NCBI RefSeq assembly: GCF_001642995.1
Contig: NZ_LOHS01000093.1
Location: 1-64,000, forward strand
DNA from: Streptomyces jeddahensis
GTDB lineage: Bacteria > Actinomycetota > Actinomycetes > Streptomycetales > Streptomycetaceae
Reading direction: 5' to 3'
Length of the DNA stretch: 64,000 nucleotides
Notes under the pieces: generated by a model
What the model saw: the letters and a program-made list of their open reading frames with translations, nothing else
The model's database searches: none
What the model was told of the DNA's origin: nothing
Translations under genes and position numbers: made by a program
Shown: positions 56,719 through 64,000 of the stretch, piece after piece
How the letters are laid out: the number at the start of each line of letters is the position of its first letter
Position numbering within the stretch: the stretch's first letter is position 1

Positions 56719-57894
56719 ATGAGCGGCAAGCCGCTGCAGGACCCCCTCGAGCTGCTCGACATCGCCTCCGTCCTCTCCGACGAGGAGCGCGAGATCCAGG
56801 CCACCGTCGCCAAGTTCCTCGCCGACCGGGTGCGCCCGCACATCGGCGAGTGGTTCGAGAACGCGCACTTCGCCCGCGAACTCGCCCCGGAACTCGGCAA
56901 GCTGGGCGTCCTCGGCATGCACCTGGAAGGCTATGGCTGCGCCGGGACGAACGCGGTCAGCTACGGTCTGGCCTGCCTGGAGCTGGAGGCGGCGGACTCC
57001 GGCTTCCGCAGCTTCGTCTCGGTACAGGGCTCCCTGTCGATGTACTCCATCTGGAAGTGGGGCTCGGAGGAGCAGAAGCAGGAGTGGCTGAGCCGACTGG
57101 CCGCCGGCGAGGCGATCGGCTGCTTCGGCCTGACCGAGCCCGACTTCGGCAGCAACCCCGCCGGGATGCGCACCAGGGCCGTCCGCGACGGCGACGCATG
57201 GATCCTCAACGGCTCCAAGATGTGGATCACCAACGGCGGCATCGCCGATGTGGCCACCGTCTGGGCGCAGACCGAGGACGGCGTCCGCGGCTTCCTCGTG
57301 CCGCGCGGCACGCCCGGCTTCACCACGCAGGACATCAAGCAGAAGATGTCGCTGCGTGCGTCCATCACGTCGGAGCTGTACTTCGACAACGTCCGGCTGC
57401 CCGACGCGGCGCGGCTGCCGCACGCACGGGGCCTGCGCGGACCGCTGTCCTGCCTGAACGAGGCCCGCTTCGGCATCTTGTTCGGCGCGGTCGGCGCGGC
57501 CCGCGACTCGCTCCAGGCGGCCATCGAGTACGCCGACTCGCGGGTGCAGTTCGACAAGCCGATCAGCGCCTTCCAGCTCACCCAGAAGAAGCTCGCCGAC
57601 ATGACCGTGTCGCTGGGCAGCGCCGCGCTGCTTGCCATCCACCTGGGCCGGCTCAAGGACCAGCACCGCATCAAGCCGGAGCAGATCAGCGTCGGCAAGC
57701 TCAACAACGTCCGGGAAGCGATCGCGATCGCGCGGGAGTGCCGCTCCATCCTGGGCGCCAACGGCATCTCCCTGGAGTACTCGCCGCTGCGCCACGCCAA
57801 CAACCTGGAGTCCGTCCTGACCTACGAAGGCACCAACGAGATGCACACGCTGGTCGTCGGTCAGGCGATCACCGGCTACCCGGCGTTCCGCTGA
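56719..57894 (+). CDS. Acyl-CoA dehydrogenase, glutaryl-CoA dehydrogenase-like
   Basis: A 391-aa FAD-dependent acyl-CoA dehydrogenase. SVQGSLSMYSIWKWGSEEQKQ and CFGLTEPDFGSNPAGM are close to the glutaryl-CoA dehydrogenase pattern, as is the C-terminal TYEGTNEMHTLVVG, whose Glu is the catalytic base, then ITGYPAFR. Glutaryl-CoA dehydrogenase makes crotonyl-CoA and CO2 in lysine/glutarate degradation. The pairing with a CaiB-type transferase supports this. Other short-chain substrates remain possible. Confidence 0.88.
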   Translation: MSGKPLQDPLELLDIASVLSDEEREIQATVAKFLADRVRPHIGEWFENAHFARELAPELGKLGVLGMHLEGYGCAGTNAVSYGLACLELEAADSGFRSFVSVQGSLSMYSIWKWGSEEQKQEWLSRLAAGEAIGCFGLTEPDFGSNPAGMRTRAVRDGDAWILNGSKMWITNGGIADVATVWAQTEDGVRGFLVPRGTPGFTTQDIKQKMSLRASITSELYFDNVRLPDAARLPHARGLRGPLSCLNEARFGILFGAVGAARDSLQAAIEYADSRVQFDKPISAFQLTQKKLADMTVSLGSAALLAIHLGRLKDQHRIKPEQISVGKLNNVREAIAIARECRSILGANGISLEYSPLRHANNLESVLTYEGTNEMHTLVVGQAITGYPAFR

Positions 57895-58014
57895 CCCTGA
57901 CCGCTGGCCGCTGAAGGTGAAGGAAGGGGACGAGGACGGCACCCGGCGGACGGACGTGACGGCGCTGCGGGGAGCGGTCGAGGCACCCTGAACGCCCGCC
58001 GGGTTACAGACGCT

Positions 58015-58923
58015 TCAGCCGGCGGCGACCGTGGCGGCAGCCGCCTCCCGCAGGCGGCGGATCACGCCGCGCACCGCGGGTGACGTCTCGCCCCTGCGGT
58101 AGGCGCCGACCAGCCGGGTGGTCAGCGGTACGTCCGCCAGCGGGCGGTAGGCCACCCCCGGGATGTGCACGCGGCGCAGCGAATCGGGGACCAGAGCCAC
58201 CGCGAGACCACCGCCCACCAGGGTCAGAGCCGCGATGAAATCCCGTACCGGGGGAGCGCACCGCGCGCTGAACCCGCCCTGCTCCGCCACTTCGAGGATC
58301 TGGTCGCGGCAGCCGTACTCCTCGTCGAAGTGAGGGGCGACGAAGCACTCGTCGCGCAGCTCCGCCGCCGGTACCGCCTCGTACGCCGCCAGCGGTGCGC
58401 CGGCCGGCAGCGCCAGGACGACGTCTTCGGTGAGCAGGCAGGTCGCCGTCACTTCGGGCGGGTACTCAGGCCTCCAGCGCAGGAAGCCGACGTCGATGTC
58501 CCCGCAGGCCAGCGCCTCCAGTTGGGCCGGTGTCTCCATCTCGCACACCTGCACCGTCAGCTCGGTGCCGGGGGCCGCGCAGCGGGTGAGGACGTCGGTC
58601 AGCACGCCGGAGAACGCGGCCGAGGCGACGTACGCGATCTGGGCGTGCCCCAGCTCCCCGCGACCGGCTCGCCGGCCCACCGCCTCGGCCCGTGCGGCCT
58701 GCGCGAGGGTCAGCCGTGCCTCCTCCAGGAACAGCCGCCCGGCACTGGTCAGAGCCGGGCGGGTACGTCGTCCACGGTCGATCAGCCGCACGCCCAGATG
58801 CGACTCCAGCGCCCTGACCTGGGCGCTCAGCGCCGACGGAGCGAGATGCAGACGGTCTGCCGCCCTCGCGAAGTGCAGTTCCTCCGCGACGGTGACGAAC
58901 GATTCCAGCCAGCGCAGTTCCAC
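58015..58923 (-). CDS. LysR-family transcriptional regulator
   Basis: A 302-aa LysR protein: N-terminal winged helix (ELRWLESFVTVAEELHFARAADRLHLAPSALSAQVRALE) and periplasmic-binding-like effector domain with hydrophobic GDIDVGFLRW and LVGGGLAVALVP. GTG 58923 has GGAGGAG upstream. It lies between the rightward glutarate-type pair and the leftward aromatic operon and is in the same orientation as the latter, 143 bp after the SDR gene, so either set could be its target. Confidence 0.9.
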   Translation of the reverse strand: MELRWLESFVTVAEELHFARAADRLHLAPSALSAQVRALESHLGVRLIDRGRRTRPALTSAGRLFLEEARLTLAQAARAEAVGRRAGRGELGHAQIAYVASAAFSGVLTDVLTRCAAPGTELTVQVCEMETPAQLEALACGDIDVGFLRWRPEYPPEVTATCLLTEDVVLALPAGAPLAAYEAVPAAELRDECFVAPHFDEEYGCRDQILEVAEQGGFSARCAPPVRDFIAALTLVGGGLAVALVPDSLRRVHIPGVAYRPLADVPLTTRLVGAYRRGETSPAVRGVIRRLREAAAATVAAG

Positions 58924-59066
58924 CGGCTCCTCCGTCCTGCCGGGCCCGTGCCGACGATAGCACCGGCCTCGGGCGCGGTCGGTGGCGTCAAGAGCCTGGT
59001 GGTGCCCGGGCGCCGGGCCGAACTGCTGCGGTCCGCCCGGGTGTCCGGCCGCAGGGTGCCCGCGGT

Positions 59067-59816
59067 TCAGGCGTCCGGGCGCAGGGCGTCGGAGATCGGC
59101 TTGGCGCCGCCGTGCGTGGTGAGGCCGCCGTCGACCGGGATCTCGGCGCCCGTGATGAAGGAGGCCTCGTCGGACAGGAGGAACACCACGAGTGGGGCGA
59201 CCTCGGCCACGCTCCCGGTACGGCCCAGCGGTGTCCCGAGGATGTTCGCGTCGCGGAACGCGGGCGCGGCGGAGGCGGTCATGTCCGTCTCGATGAAGCC
59301 GGGGTGGATGGTGTTCACGCGGATGCCGCGCGGCCCCAGTTCCATGGCGGCGGTCTTCGACAGGCCGCGCAGCGCCCACTTGCTGGTGGTGTACGCGACG
59401 GGGTAGTGGGCGGTCAGTGCCGCCGACGAACCGACGTTCACGATCGACGCCCCCGGGCGCATCAGCGGCACCAGGTGCTGGATGCCGAGGAGCGGCCCGG
59501 TGACGTTGACCGCGTGGACGTGGGCCATGTCCTCGGGTCGTACGTCGTCGATGCGGGCCCGCCAGGTGATGCCCGCGTTGTTGACGAGGCCGTGCACCTG
59601 CCCGTACGCCTCGCGCAGTTCGGCGGCGAGCTCCGCCCAGTCCGGCTCGCTGGTGACGTCGAGGCGGCGGCAGCCGGGTGCCTGCGTCACGTCGGTGGCG
59701 ATCACGCGGGCGCCCTCGCGGGCCAGCGCCTCGGCCTCCGCGGCGCCCTGGCCGCCGGCTGCGCCCGTGACCACGACGACCTTGCCGAGGAGCCTCTTGG
59801 GGTGGAGGTCGGTCAC
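59067..59816 (-). CDS. Short-chain dehydrogenase/reductase
   Basis: A 249-aa classical SDR. The NAD(P) motif is VTGAAGGQGAAEA, then NNAG, and the catalytic Ser (VNVGSSAAL), Tyr and Lys (YTTSKWALRG, Y-x3-K). An Asp at the end of the second strand (VIATDVT) suggests NAD(H). GTG 59816 overlaps the FAH gene stop (GTGA), so it belongs to the aromatic operon as its last member in the window, perhaps oxidising an alcohol or diol intermediate. Confidence 0.92.
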   Translation of the reverse strand: MTDLHPKRLLGKVVVVTGAAGGQGAAEAEALAREGARVIATDVTQAPGCRRLDVTSEPDWAELAAELREAYGQVHGLVNNAGITWRARIDDVRPEDMAHVHAVNVTGPLLGIQHLVPLMRPGASIVNVGSSAALTAHYPVAYTTSKWALRGLSKTAAMELGPRGIRVNTIHPGFIETDMTASAAPAFRDANILGTPLGRTGSVAEVAPLVVFLLSDEASFITGAEIPVDGGLTTHGGAKPISDALRPDA

Positions 59817-60739
59817 GGCCGCTCCCGGGGACGGCGCCGCGCGCTCGGGACCGGCACGGGATCGGGGCCGGTCACCACGGTGTTGGAGACGCTGCCGATG
59901 CCCTCGACGGTGAGCGTCACCGTGTCGCCGGGCTTCAGCGGCGCCGGTTCCTGCCTGCCGCGTACGCCCCACAGCTCGGCGAGGCAGCCGCCGTTGCCGC
60001 ACGTGCCGGAACCGAGCACGTCACCGGGACGCACCCACGTTCCGCGCGAGGCGTAGGAGACCATCTCCTCGAACGTCCAGCTCATGTTGGACAGCAGGTC
60101 CTCGCCGACCACCTCGCCGTTGACCTCGGCGGTCAGCGCCAGGCGCAGGAAGCCGTCCGCGTCGCGGTACCTCTCCAGCTCGTCGGCGGTGACCAGGTAC
60201 GGGCCCAGCGTGGTGGCGGTGTCCTTGCCCTTGCAGGGGCCGAGGCCGACCTTCATCTCGGCGGACTGCAGGTCGCGGGCGGACCAGTCGTTGAAGACGG
60301 TGTAGCCGACGATGTGGTCGCGGGCCTGCTCGGGGGTGAGGTCGCGGCCCTCCTTGCCGATCACGGCGGCGACCTCCAGCTCGAAGTCGAGCACGCTCGA
60401 CCCCGGCGGCATGGGGATGTCGTCGTGCGGGCCGTACACCGCGTAGGGGTTGGTGAAGTAGAAGGTCGGAGCCGCGTACCACCGCTCGGGCACACCGGCG
60501 GTCCCGTCCACGGAGCGTCGTACGCCTTCGACGTGTTCCTCGAAGGTGACGAAGTCCCGCACAGTGGGCGGCTGGAGCGGTGGCAGCAGGTGTACGTCCG
60601 ACAGCGGGACGGCGTCACCCACAGGGCGGGCGCCGAGGGCGTCGAGGGGTGAGGTGCCGTCCGGCAGGGCCCGTACGACGGTGCCGTCCACGACGCCGCA
60701 GTGACGCCGCCCCTCGTAGAGGTAAGTGGCGATGCGCAA
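59813..60739 (-). CDS. Fumarylacetoacetate hydrolase-family protein
   Basis: A 308-aa FAH-family enzyme. Metal-binding acids are in VLDFELEVAAVIGKEG and the conserved FNDWSARDLQ; the lysine segment is GPCKGKDTATTLGPYLVT, and GSGTCGNGG follows. These hydrolyse or decarboxylate ring-cleavage products (fumarylacetoacetate, fumarylpyruvate or oxohexenedioate types). Here it would act after the extradiol dioxygenase encoded 13 bp upstream. Which C-C bond is cut is not deducible. Confidence 0.9.
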   Translation of the reverse strand: MRIATYLYEGRRHCGVVDGTVVRALPDGTSPLDALGARPVGDAVPLSDVHLLPPLQPPTVRDFVTFEEHVEGVRRSVDGTAGVPERWYAAPTFYFTNPYAVYGPHDDIPMPPGSSVLDFELEVAAVIGKEGRDLTPEQARDHIVGYTVFNDWSARDLQSAEMKVGLGPCKGKDTATTLGPYLVTADELERYRDADGFLRLALTAEVNGEVVGEDLLSNMSWTFEEMVSYASRGTWVRPGDVLGSGTCGNGGCLAELWGVRGRQEPAPLKPGDTVTLTVEGIGSVSNTVVTGPDPVPVPSARRRPRERP

Positions 60740-60752
60740 TGGTCGGCGCCCC

Positions 60753-61691
60753 TTACACCGGCGGGGCGACGAACACGCCGCGGTCGACGTCGTTGAAGGA
60801 CTCCTTGGCGACCAGTTCGTTCATCGGGTTCGCCGTGCCCCACTGGTCGGTGACCTCGGGCTTCGAGAAGTCGTAGACATGGGGGTGCCAGGTGTCCTCG
60901 TCCAGTTCCTCCAGCTCGGTGGTGTACTCGACCGTGTTGCCGTGCGGGTCCAGGAAGTACGTGAAGGTGTTGTCGCCCGCCATGTGCCTGCCAGGGCCCC
61001 AGATCTTGCGGAAACCGGCCCGCATGACGCGGCCGGAGCCGCGCATGTACTCGTCCAGGCCGCGCATCTCGAAGGAGATGTGGTGCAGGGAGGTGTGCGG
61101 GCACTGGGCGATGGCCATCGAGTGGTGCTGGTTGCTGATCCGCATGAAGTGCATGACCTCGCCCATGTGCGGCGAGCTGAGGGTGTCGGAGAGGCGGAAG
61201 CCGAGGTGGGTCTCGTACCACTCGCGGGTCTTGTTCAGGTCGGGGGAGTTGAGCACCACGTGCGACAGTCGGACGGGGATGGCCTCCTTCTCCTCGATAC
61301 GGCGGTGCTGCCGTGCTTCCACGTCGGCGGAGACCTCGATGGTGCGGCCGTCGACGTCGAAGAAGCGGAAGCCGTACCCGCCGCCCGGGGTGTCGAGCTT
61401 CCCCGGCTGGGACACCAACTGCACGCCCTGCGAGAGGAGTTGCTCGGCGAGGGTGTCCACGTCGGCCGGGCTGCCCGCCCCGTAGGAGACCAGGTCGAGA
61501 CGCTTTTCGTCGGCCTTGCGCAGGCGGACGACGTACTGTTCGGGGCTGCCCTCGGCGGCGAGGAAGGAGATGCCGGAGTCCTCGGCGACCTCGGTCAGGC
61601 CCCAGACGCCGGCGTAGAAGTCGAGCTGCTTGTCGTAGTCGGGCACGGCGAGGTCGACGTGCCGGAGATGGGTGAGCAGGCGGTTGCTCAT
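60753..61691 (-). CDS. Two-domain VOC extradiol dioxygenase
   Basis: A 312-aa type I extradiol (catechol 2,3-dioxygenase-like) protein with two vicinal-oxygen-chelate modules (about 5-125 and 140-290). The iron ligands are His in LSHVVLNS (start of domain 2), His in SLHHISFEM and Glu in GNTVEYTTE. It should cleave a catechol-type ring next to the hydroxyls. The gene is tightly packed with hydrolase genes on both sides (11-13 bp gaps). Confidence 0.92.
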   Translation of the reverse strand: MSNRLLTHLRHVDLAVPDYDKQLDFYAGVWGLTEVAEDSGISFLAAEGSPEQYVVRLRKADEKRLDLVSYGAGSPADVDTLAEQLLSQGVQLVSQPGKLDTPGGGYGFRFFDVDGRTIEVSADVEARQHRRIEEKEAIPVRLSHVVLNSPDLNKTREWYETHLGFRLSDTLSSPHMGEVMHFMRISNQHHSMAIAQCPHTSLHHISFEMRGLDEYMRGSGRVMRAGFRKIWGPGRHMAGDNTFTYFLDPHGNTVEYTTELEELDEDTWHPHVYDFSKPEVTDQWGTANPMNELVAKESFNDVDRGVFVAPPV

Positions 61692-61702
61692 GGGGTTCCT
61701 CC

Positions 61703-62737
61703 TCAGACGAGGGTGAGGTTGAGCAGGGCGGCGGCGTTTCCGCCGCGCACGGCGTGGAAGTCGGTGTCGGGCAGGTCCGCGGCGCGCAGCGCGCCCAGCG
61801 GGTCGTCGGTGCCCATGTCGAAGGGGAAGTCGGACCCGAGCAGGACCCGGTCCGCGCCCGCGGCGCGCACCAACTCCCGCAGTACGTACGGGTCGTGGAC
61901 CAGAGAGTCGAAGTACAGCCGCTTCAGGTAGCTGCTCGGCTCCCGTGAGCAGCCCTGGGCGTCGGGGCGGGCCCGCCAGGCGTGGTCGGAGCGGCCGATG
62001 TGCGTGGGGAGGTAGCCGCCGCCGTGCGCCGCGATCAGCTTCAGGCCCGGATGGCGGTCCAGGGCGCCGGAGAAGATCAGGTGGGAGAGGGCGACGGCGT
62101 TCTCGGTGGGCTGGCCGACCGTGTTGGACAGGTACCACTGGTCCAGGCGCTCGTCGAGCGTGCAGCCGAACGGGTGCAGGAAGACCAGGGCGCCGGTCTC
62201 CTCCGCGCGCGCCCAGAAGGGTGCGAGCTGCGGGTCGGAGAGCTCCAGGTCTCGTGTCCCGCCCGGCCCTGGGGCGTGCGAGGAGATCTCCACGCCCTTC
62301 AGCCCCTGGTCCAGTGCGTGGTCGAGCAGGGCCACTGCGAGGCCGGGGTGCTGGAGCGGGACCAGGCCGAGGCCGTGCAGCCGGTCGGGGGCCTTCGCGC
62401 AGTGCGCGGCGGTGCCCTCGTTGGCCAGCCGGCAGACGCGCTCGGCAAGTTGGGGCTCGGCCCAGTAGTGGTAGTGGTTCGGCGAGGGGCTCACCAGTTG
62501 CACGTCCACGCCGGCCGCGTCCATGGCCGCCAGGCGGGCGCCGACATCCGTCAGCCGTGGGACCCGCTCGCCGACCATCGGACCGTTGACGGCCAGGGCC
62601 GCCGACCCGTTGCGGCGGGCATCGAGGTTACGGGCCTCGGCGAGCCCGGGCTGACCGGCGACGGCCTCCTCGATCTCCGGCAGCAGGAGGTGGGCGTGGA
62701 CGTCGATGGTCGGCGCGGACGATGCGGTGGCGGTCAC
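61703..62737 (-). CDS. ACMSD-type amidohydrolase/decarboxylase
   Basis: A 344-aa amidohydrolase_2 protein like 2-amino-3-carboxymuconate-semialdehyde decarboxylase or gamma-resorcylate decarboxylase. Metal ligands: IDVHAHLLLPE near the start, His in VFLHPFG, His in IAAHGGGYLP, and Asp in LLGSDFPFDMG. It could decarboxylate a carboxylated ring or its cleavage product. GTG 62737 overlaps the stop of the monooxygenase gene by 4 bp (GTGA). Confidence 0.9.
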   Translation of the reverse strand: MTATASSAPTIDVHAHLLLPEIEEAVAGQPGLAEARNLDARRNGSAALAVNGPMVGERVPRLTDVGARLAAMDAAGVDVQLVSPSPNHYHYWAEPQLAERVCRLANEGTAAHCAKAPDRLHGLGLVPLQHPGLAVALLDHALDQGLKGVEISSHAPGPGGTRDLELSDPQLAPFWARAEETGALVFLHPFGCTLDERLDQWYLSNTVGQPTENAVALSHLIFSGALDRHPGLKLIAAHGGGYLPTHIGRSDHAWRARPDAQGCSREPSSYLKRLYFDSLVHDPYVLRELVRAAGADRVLLGSDFPFDMGTDDPLGALRAADLPDTDFHAVRGGNAAALLNLTLV

Positions 62738-63864
62738 GGGCGCTCCTTGAGGAGGTTCATGGTGCGGCCGATCAGCCCGGCCACGTCGGCGTCGCGCACG
62801 CCGTCCAGCTGCCACTGGCCGATCTGCACGGACGCCTCGACGACGGTGCGCACCCGGGGGATGCGGCGGTCGTGGTACGCCTGCAGCAGCTCGTCGTCCC
62901 AGTCCCGTCCACTGGTGAGCAGCTCGGCGAGCACGGAGGCGTCCTCCAGGGACATCGCCGCGCCCTGGGCGAGGGTGGGCGGGCAGCAGTGGGCGGCGTC
63001 GCCGATGAGCACGACCCGGCCCCGGTGCCAGGAGCCCTCGACGAGCAGGCGGTCGAACCAGGTGTAGTTGACCTTCTTCGGGTCGGTGATGTGCTCGATG
63101 ATCTGCGGCCAGACCCCGCCGTAGGCCCGCGCCAGGCGGCGCATCTCGTCGGCGTAGGCGGCCGGGTCGATGGAGGCGCGGTCGCGGCAGGCTTCGACGA
63201 CGTAGGCGTAGATGGTGTGCTCGCTGGTGGGGCAGTAGCCGGCGATGTAGGCGGGGCCGCCGTAGGCGAGGTCGGTGCGCGTCACGCTCTCGGGCCGTGG
63301 GGCGGCGATGCGCCAGATCGCCATGCCGGTGGGTTCGGGTTTGTCGGTGATACCGATCGCGGCGCGGCTGGCGGAGTTGAGACCGTCGGCGGCGATCACC
63401 AGGTCGTAACGGCCCTCGCTGCCGTCGCTGAAACGCACCGAGACGCCGTCGGCGTCCTGCTCCAGCGCCTCGGCGGTGGTGCCCAGGCGTATGGAGGCAG
63501 CGGACGCGCGGACCGCGTCGATGAGGATCTGCTGCAGCTGGGGGCGCTGCATGCCGAGGGTGGCGGGCAGGTCGTCGCCGCCGGTCTGGATGTCCTCGGC
63601 GACGAACAGAACGGTGCCGTCGGGAGCGGTCACGCCCAGCGAGCCGAAGGCGTATCCGGAGGCGCTCACCTGCTCCCACACACCCAGCTCGCGCAGCACG
63701 CGCAGGGCGTTGCCCTGGAGGGTGATGCCGGAGCCGGTGGTGGCGTTCCAGTCGGGCTTGGCCTCGATCAGGTCCACGGCCACACCGGCGCGCCGCAGCA
63801 GGATGGTGACGGCGCTGCCGGAGGCGCCCCCGCCGATGACGAGGACGGTACGGGGGTCGGTCAT
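62734..63864 (-). CDS. FAD-dependent aromatic monooxygenase
   Basis: A 376-aa class A flavoprotein hydroxylase. N-terminal FAD motif VLVIGGGASGSAVTILLRRAG, the DG-type motif YDLVIAADGLNSASR and the FAD motif VLIGDAAHCCPPTLAQGA are all present. It should hydroxylate an aromatic substrate (salicylate- or hydroxybenzoate-like) to a catechol for the dioxygenase two genes on. AGGGAG precedes ATG 63864. It follows the cyclase-family gene at the window edge. Confidence 0.92.
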   Translation of the reverse strand: MTDPRTVLVIGGGASGSAVTILLRRAGVAVDLIEAKPDWNATTGSGITLQGNALRVLRELGVWEQVSASGYAFGSLGVTAPDGTVLFVAEDIQTGGDDLPATLGMQRPQLQQILIDAVRASAASIRLGTTAEALEQDADGVSVRFSDGSEGRYDLVIAADGLNSASRAAIGITDKPEPTGMAIWRIAAPRPESVTRTDLAYGGPAYIAGYCPTSEHTIYAYVVEACRDRASIDPAAYADEMRRLARAYGGVWPQIIEHITDPKKVNYTWFDRLLVEGSWHRGRVVLIGDAAHCCPPTLAQGAAMSLEDASVLAELLTSGRDWDDELLQAYHDRRIPRVRTVVEASVQIGQWQLDGVRDADVAGLIGRTMNLLKERP

Positions 63865-63897
63865 GGGGAACTCCCTTGGTCCGCTCTGTTGCTTGAG

Positions 63898-64000
63898 TTA
63901 CTTGACGGCGATGGGGTTGACCGGTGAGCCGACGGCGCCGGTGATGGGCAGGGGTGCGGCGGTGAGCCAGAACGCGTACACGCCGTCGGCCGCGCAGTCC
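63898..64000 (-). CDS. Cyclase-family protein, C-terminal fragment (cut by window edge)
   Basis: The last 33 residues of a leftward gene: CAADGVYAFWLTAAPLPITGAVGSP, ending NPIAVK and TAA (63898-63900). This ending is typical of cyclase-family (kynurenine formamidase-like) metal-dependent hydrolases. The gene continues beyond the window. It lies 33 bp upstream of the monooxygenase gene and looks like an earlier member of the aromatic operon. Confidence 0.7.
   Translation of the reverse strand, partial: DCAADGVYAFWLTAAPLPITGAVGSPVNPIAVK

Overview
This window looks like a piece of a Streptomyces (or very close actinomycete) chromosome. The evidence is very high GC with strong third-position bias, frequent GTG starts with 1-4 bp start/stop overlaps, an OpcA-coupled zwf, a sugar ABC importer without its own ATPase, a GH6 cellulase behind a CebR-type box, several Streptomyces-type small proteins (DUF5133, DUF6098, DUF6381 and DUF6480-like by recognition), and dispersed GC-rich intergenic repeats. 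I see no tRNA, rRNA, IS element, phage or CRISPR.

Layout. (a) 0-4.6 kb: acetyl xylan esterase with a LacI-type palindrome, a SulP transporter coupled to a beta-carbonic anhydrase, and two small conserved proteins. (b) 5.2-8.8 kb: a KDPG-aldolase-like protein that lacks the Schiff-base lysine, an intergenic 17-bp minisatellite, then zwf-opcA. (c) 9.5-13.8 kb: nucleoside deaminase, MocR/PdxR-type regulator divergent from a methyltransferase, and a TPR-like protein whose stop codon lies inside a repeat. (d) 13.9-21.2 kb: a purine-catabolism block, with a PucR regulator divergent from a three-subunit xanthine dehydrogenase followed by XdhC. (e) 21.4-27.7 kb: secreted GH6 cellulase, an SRPBCC protein, and an unusual run of sigma factor with a membrane segment and Pro-rich tail, secreted caspase-like protein, second secreted protein and small membrane protein. 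(f) 27.8-34 kb: two polytopic mannosyltransferase-like proteins, Zn alcohol dehydrogenase, FAD/Rieske oxidoreductase and a 56-aa membrane peptide.

(g) 34.2-48.5 kb is a stress-response island. It holds an anti-anti-sigma factor, an anti-sigma kinase, a SigB/SigF-type sigma factor, a soluble multi-HAMP hybrid histidine kinase, an ANTAR/SpoIIE phosphatase, a DJ-1 protein, split LigD modules (phosphoesterase and ligase), an F420/LLM oxidoreductase and a set of very small proteins. (h) 48.5-55 kb: LacI regulator, lipoprotein, two permeases and a GH13 alpha-glucosidase, an alpha-glucoside uptake system with a clear operator on the promoter and a 15-bp hairpin after the binding-protein gene. (i) 55.3-57.9 kb: CaiB-type CoA-transferase and glutaryl-CoA-dehydrogenase-like protein, probably a glutarate route. 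(j) 58-64 kb: a LysR gene and a tightly coupled leftward operon (FAD monooxygenase, ACMSD-like amidohydrolase, extradiol dioxygenase, FAH-family hydrolase, SDR, and the end of a cyclase-family gene) that reads as an aromatic meta-cleavage pathway of unknown substrate.

Functions come from recognising motifs in the translated sequence; no database search was run. Starts were chosen from ribosome-binding sites, overlaps and family N-termini.
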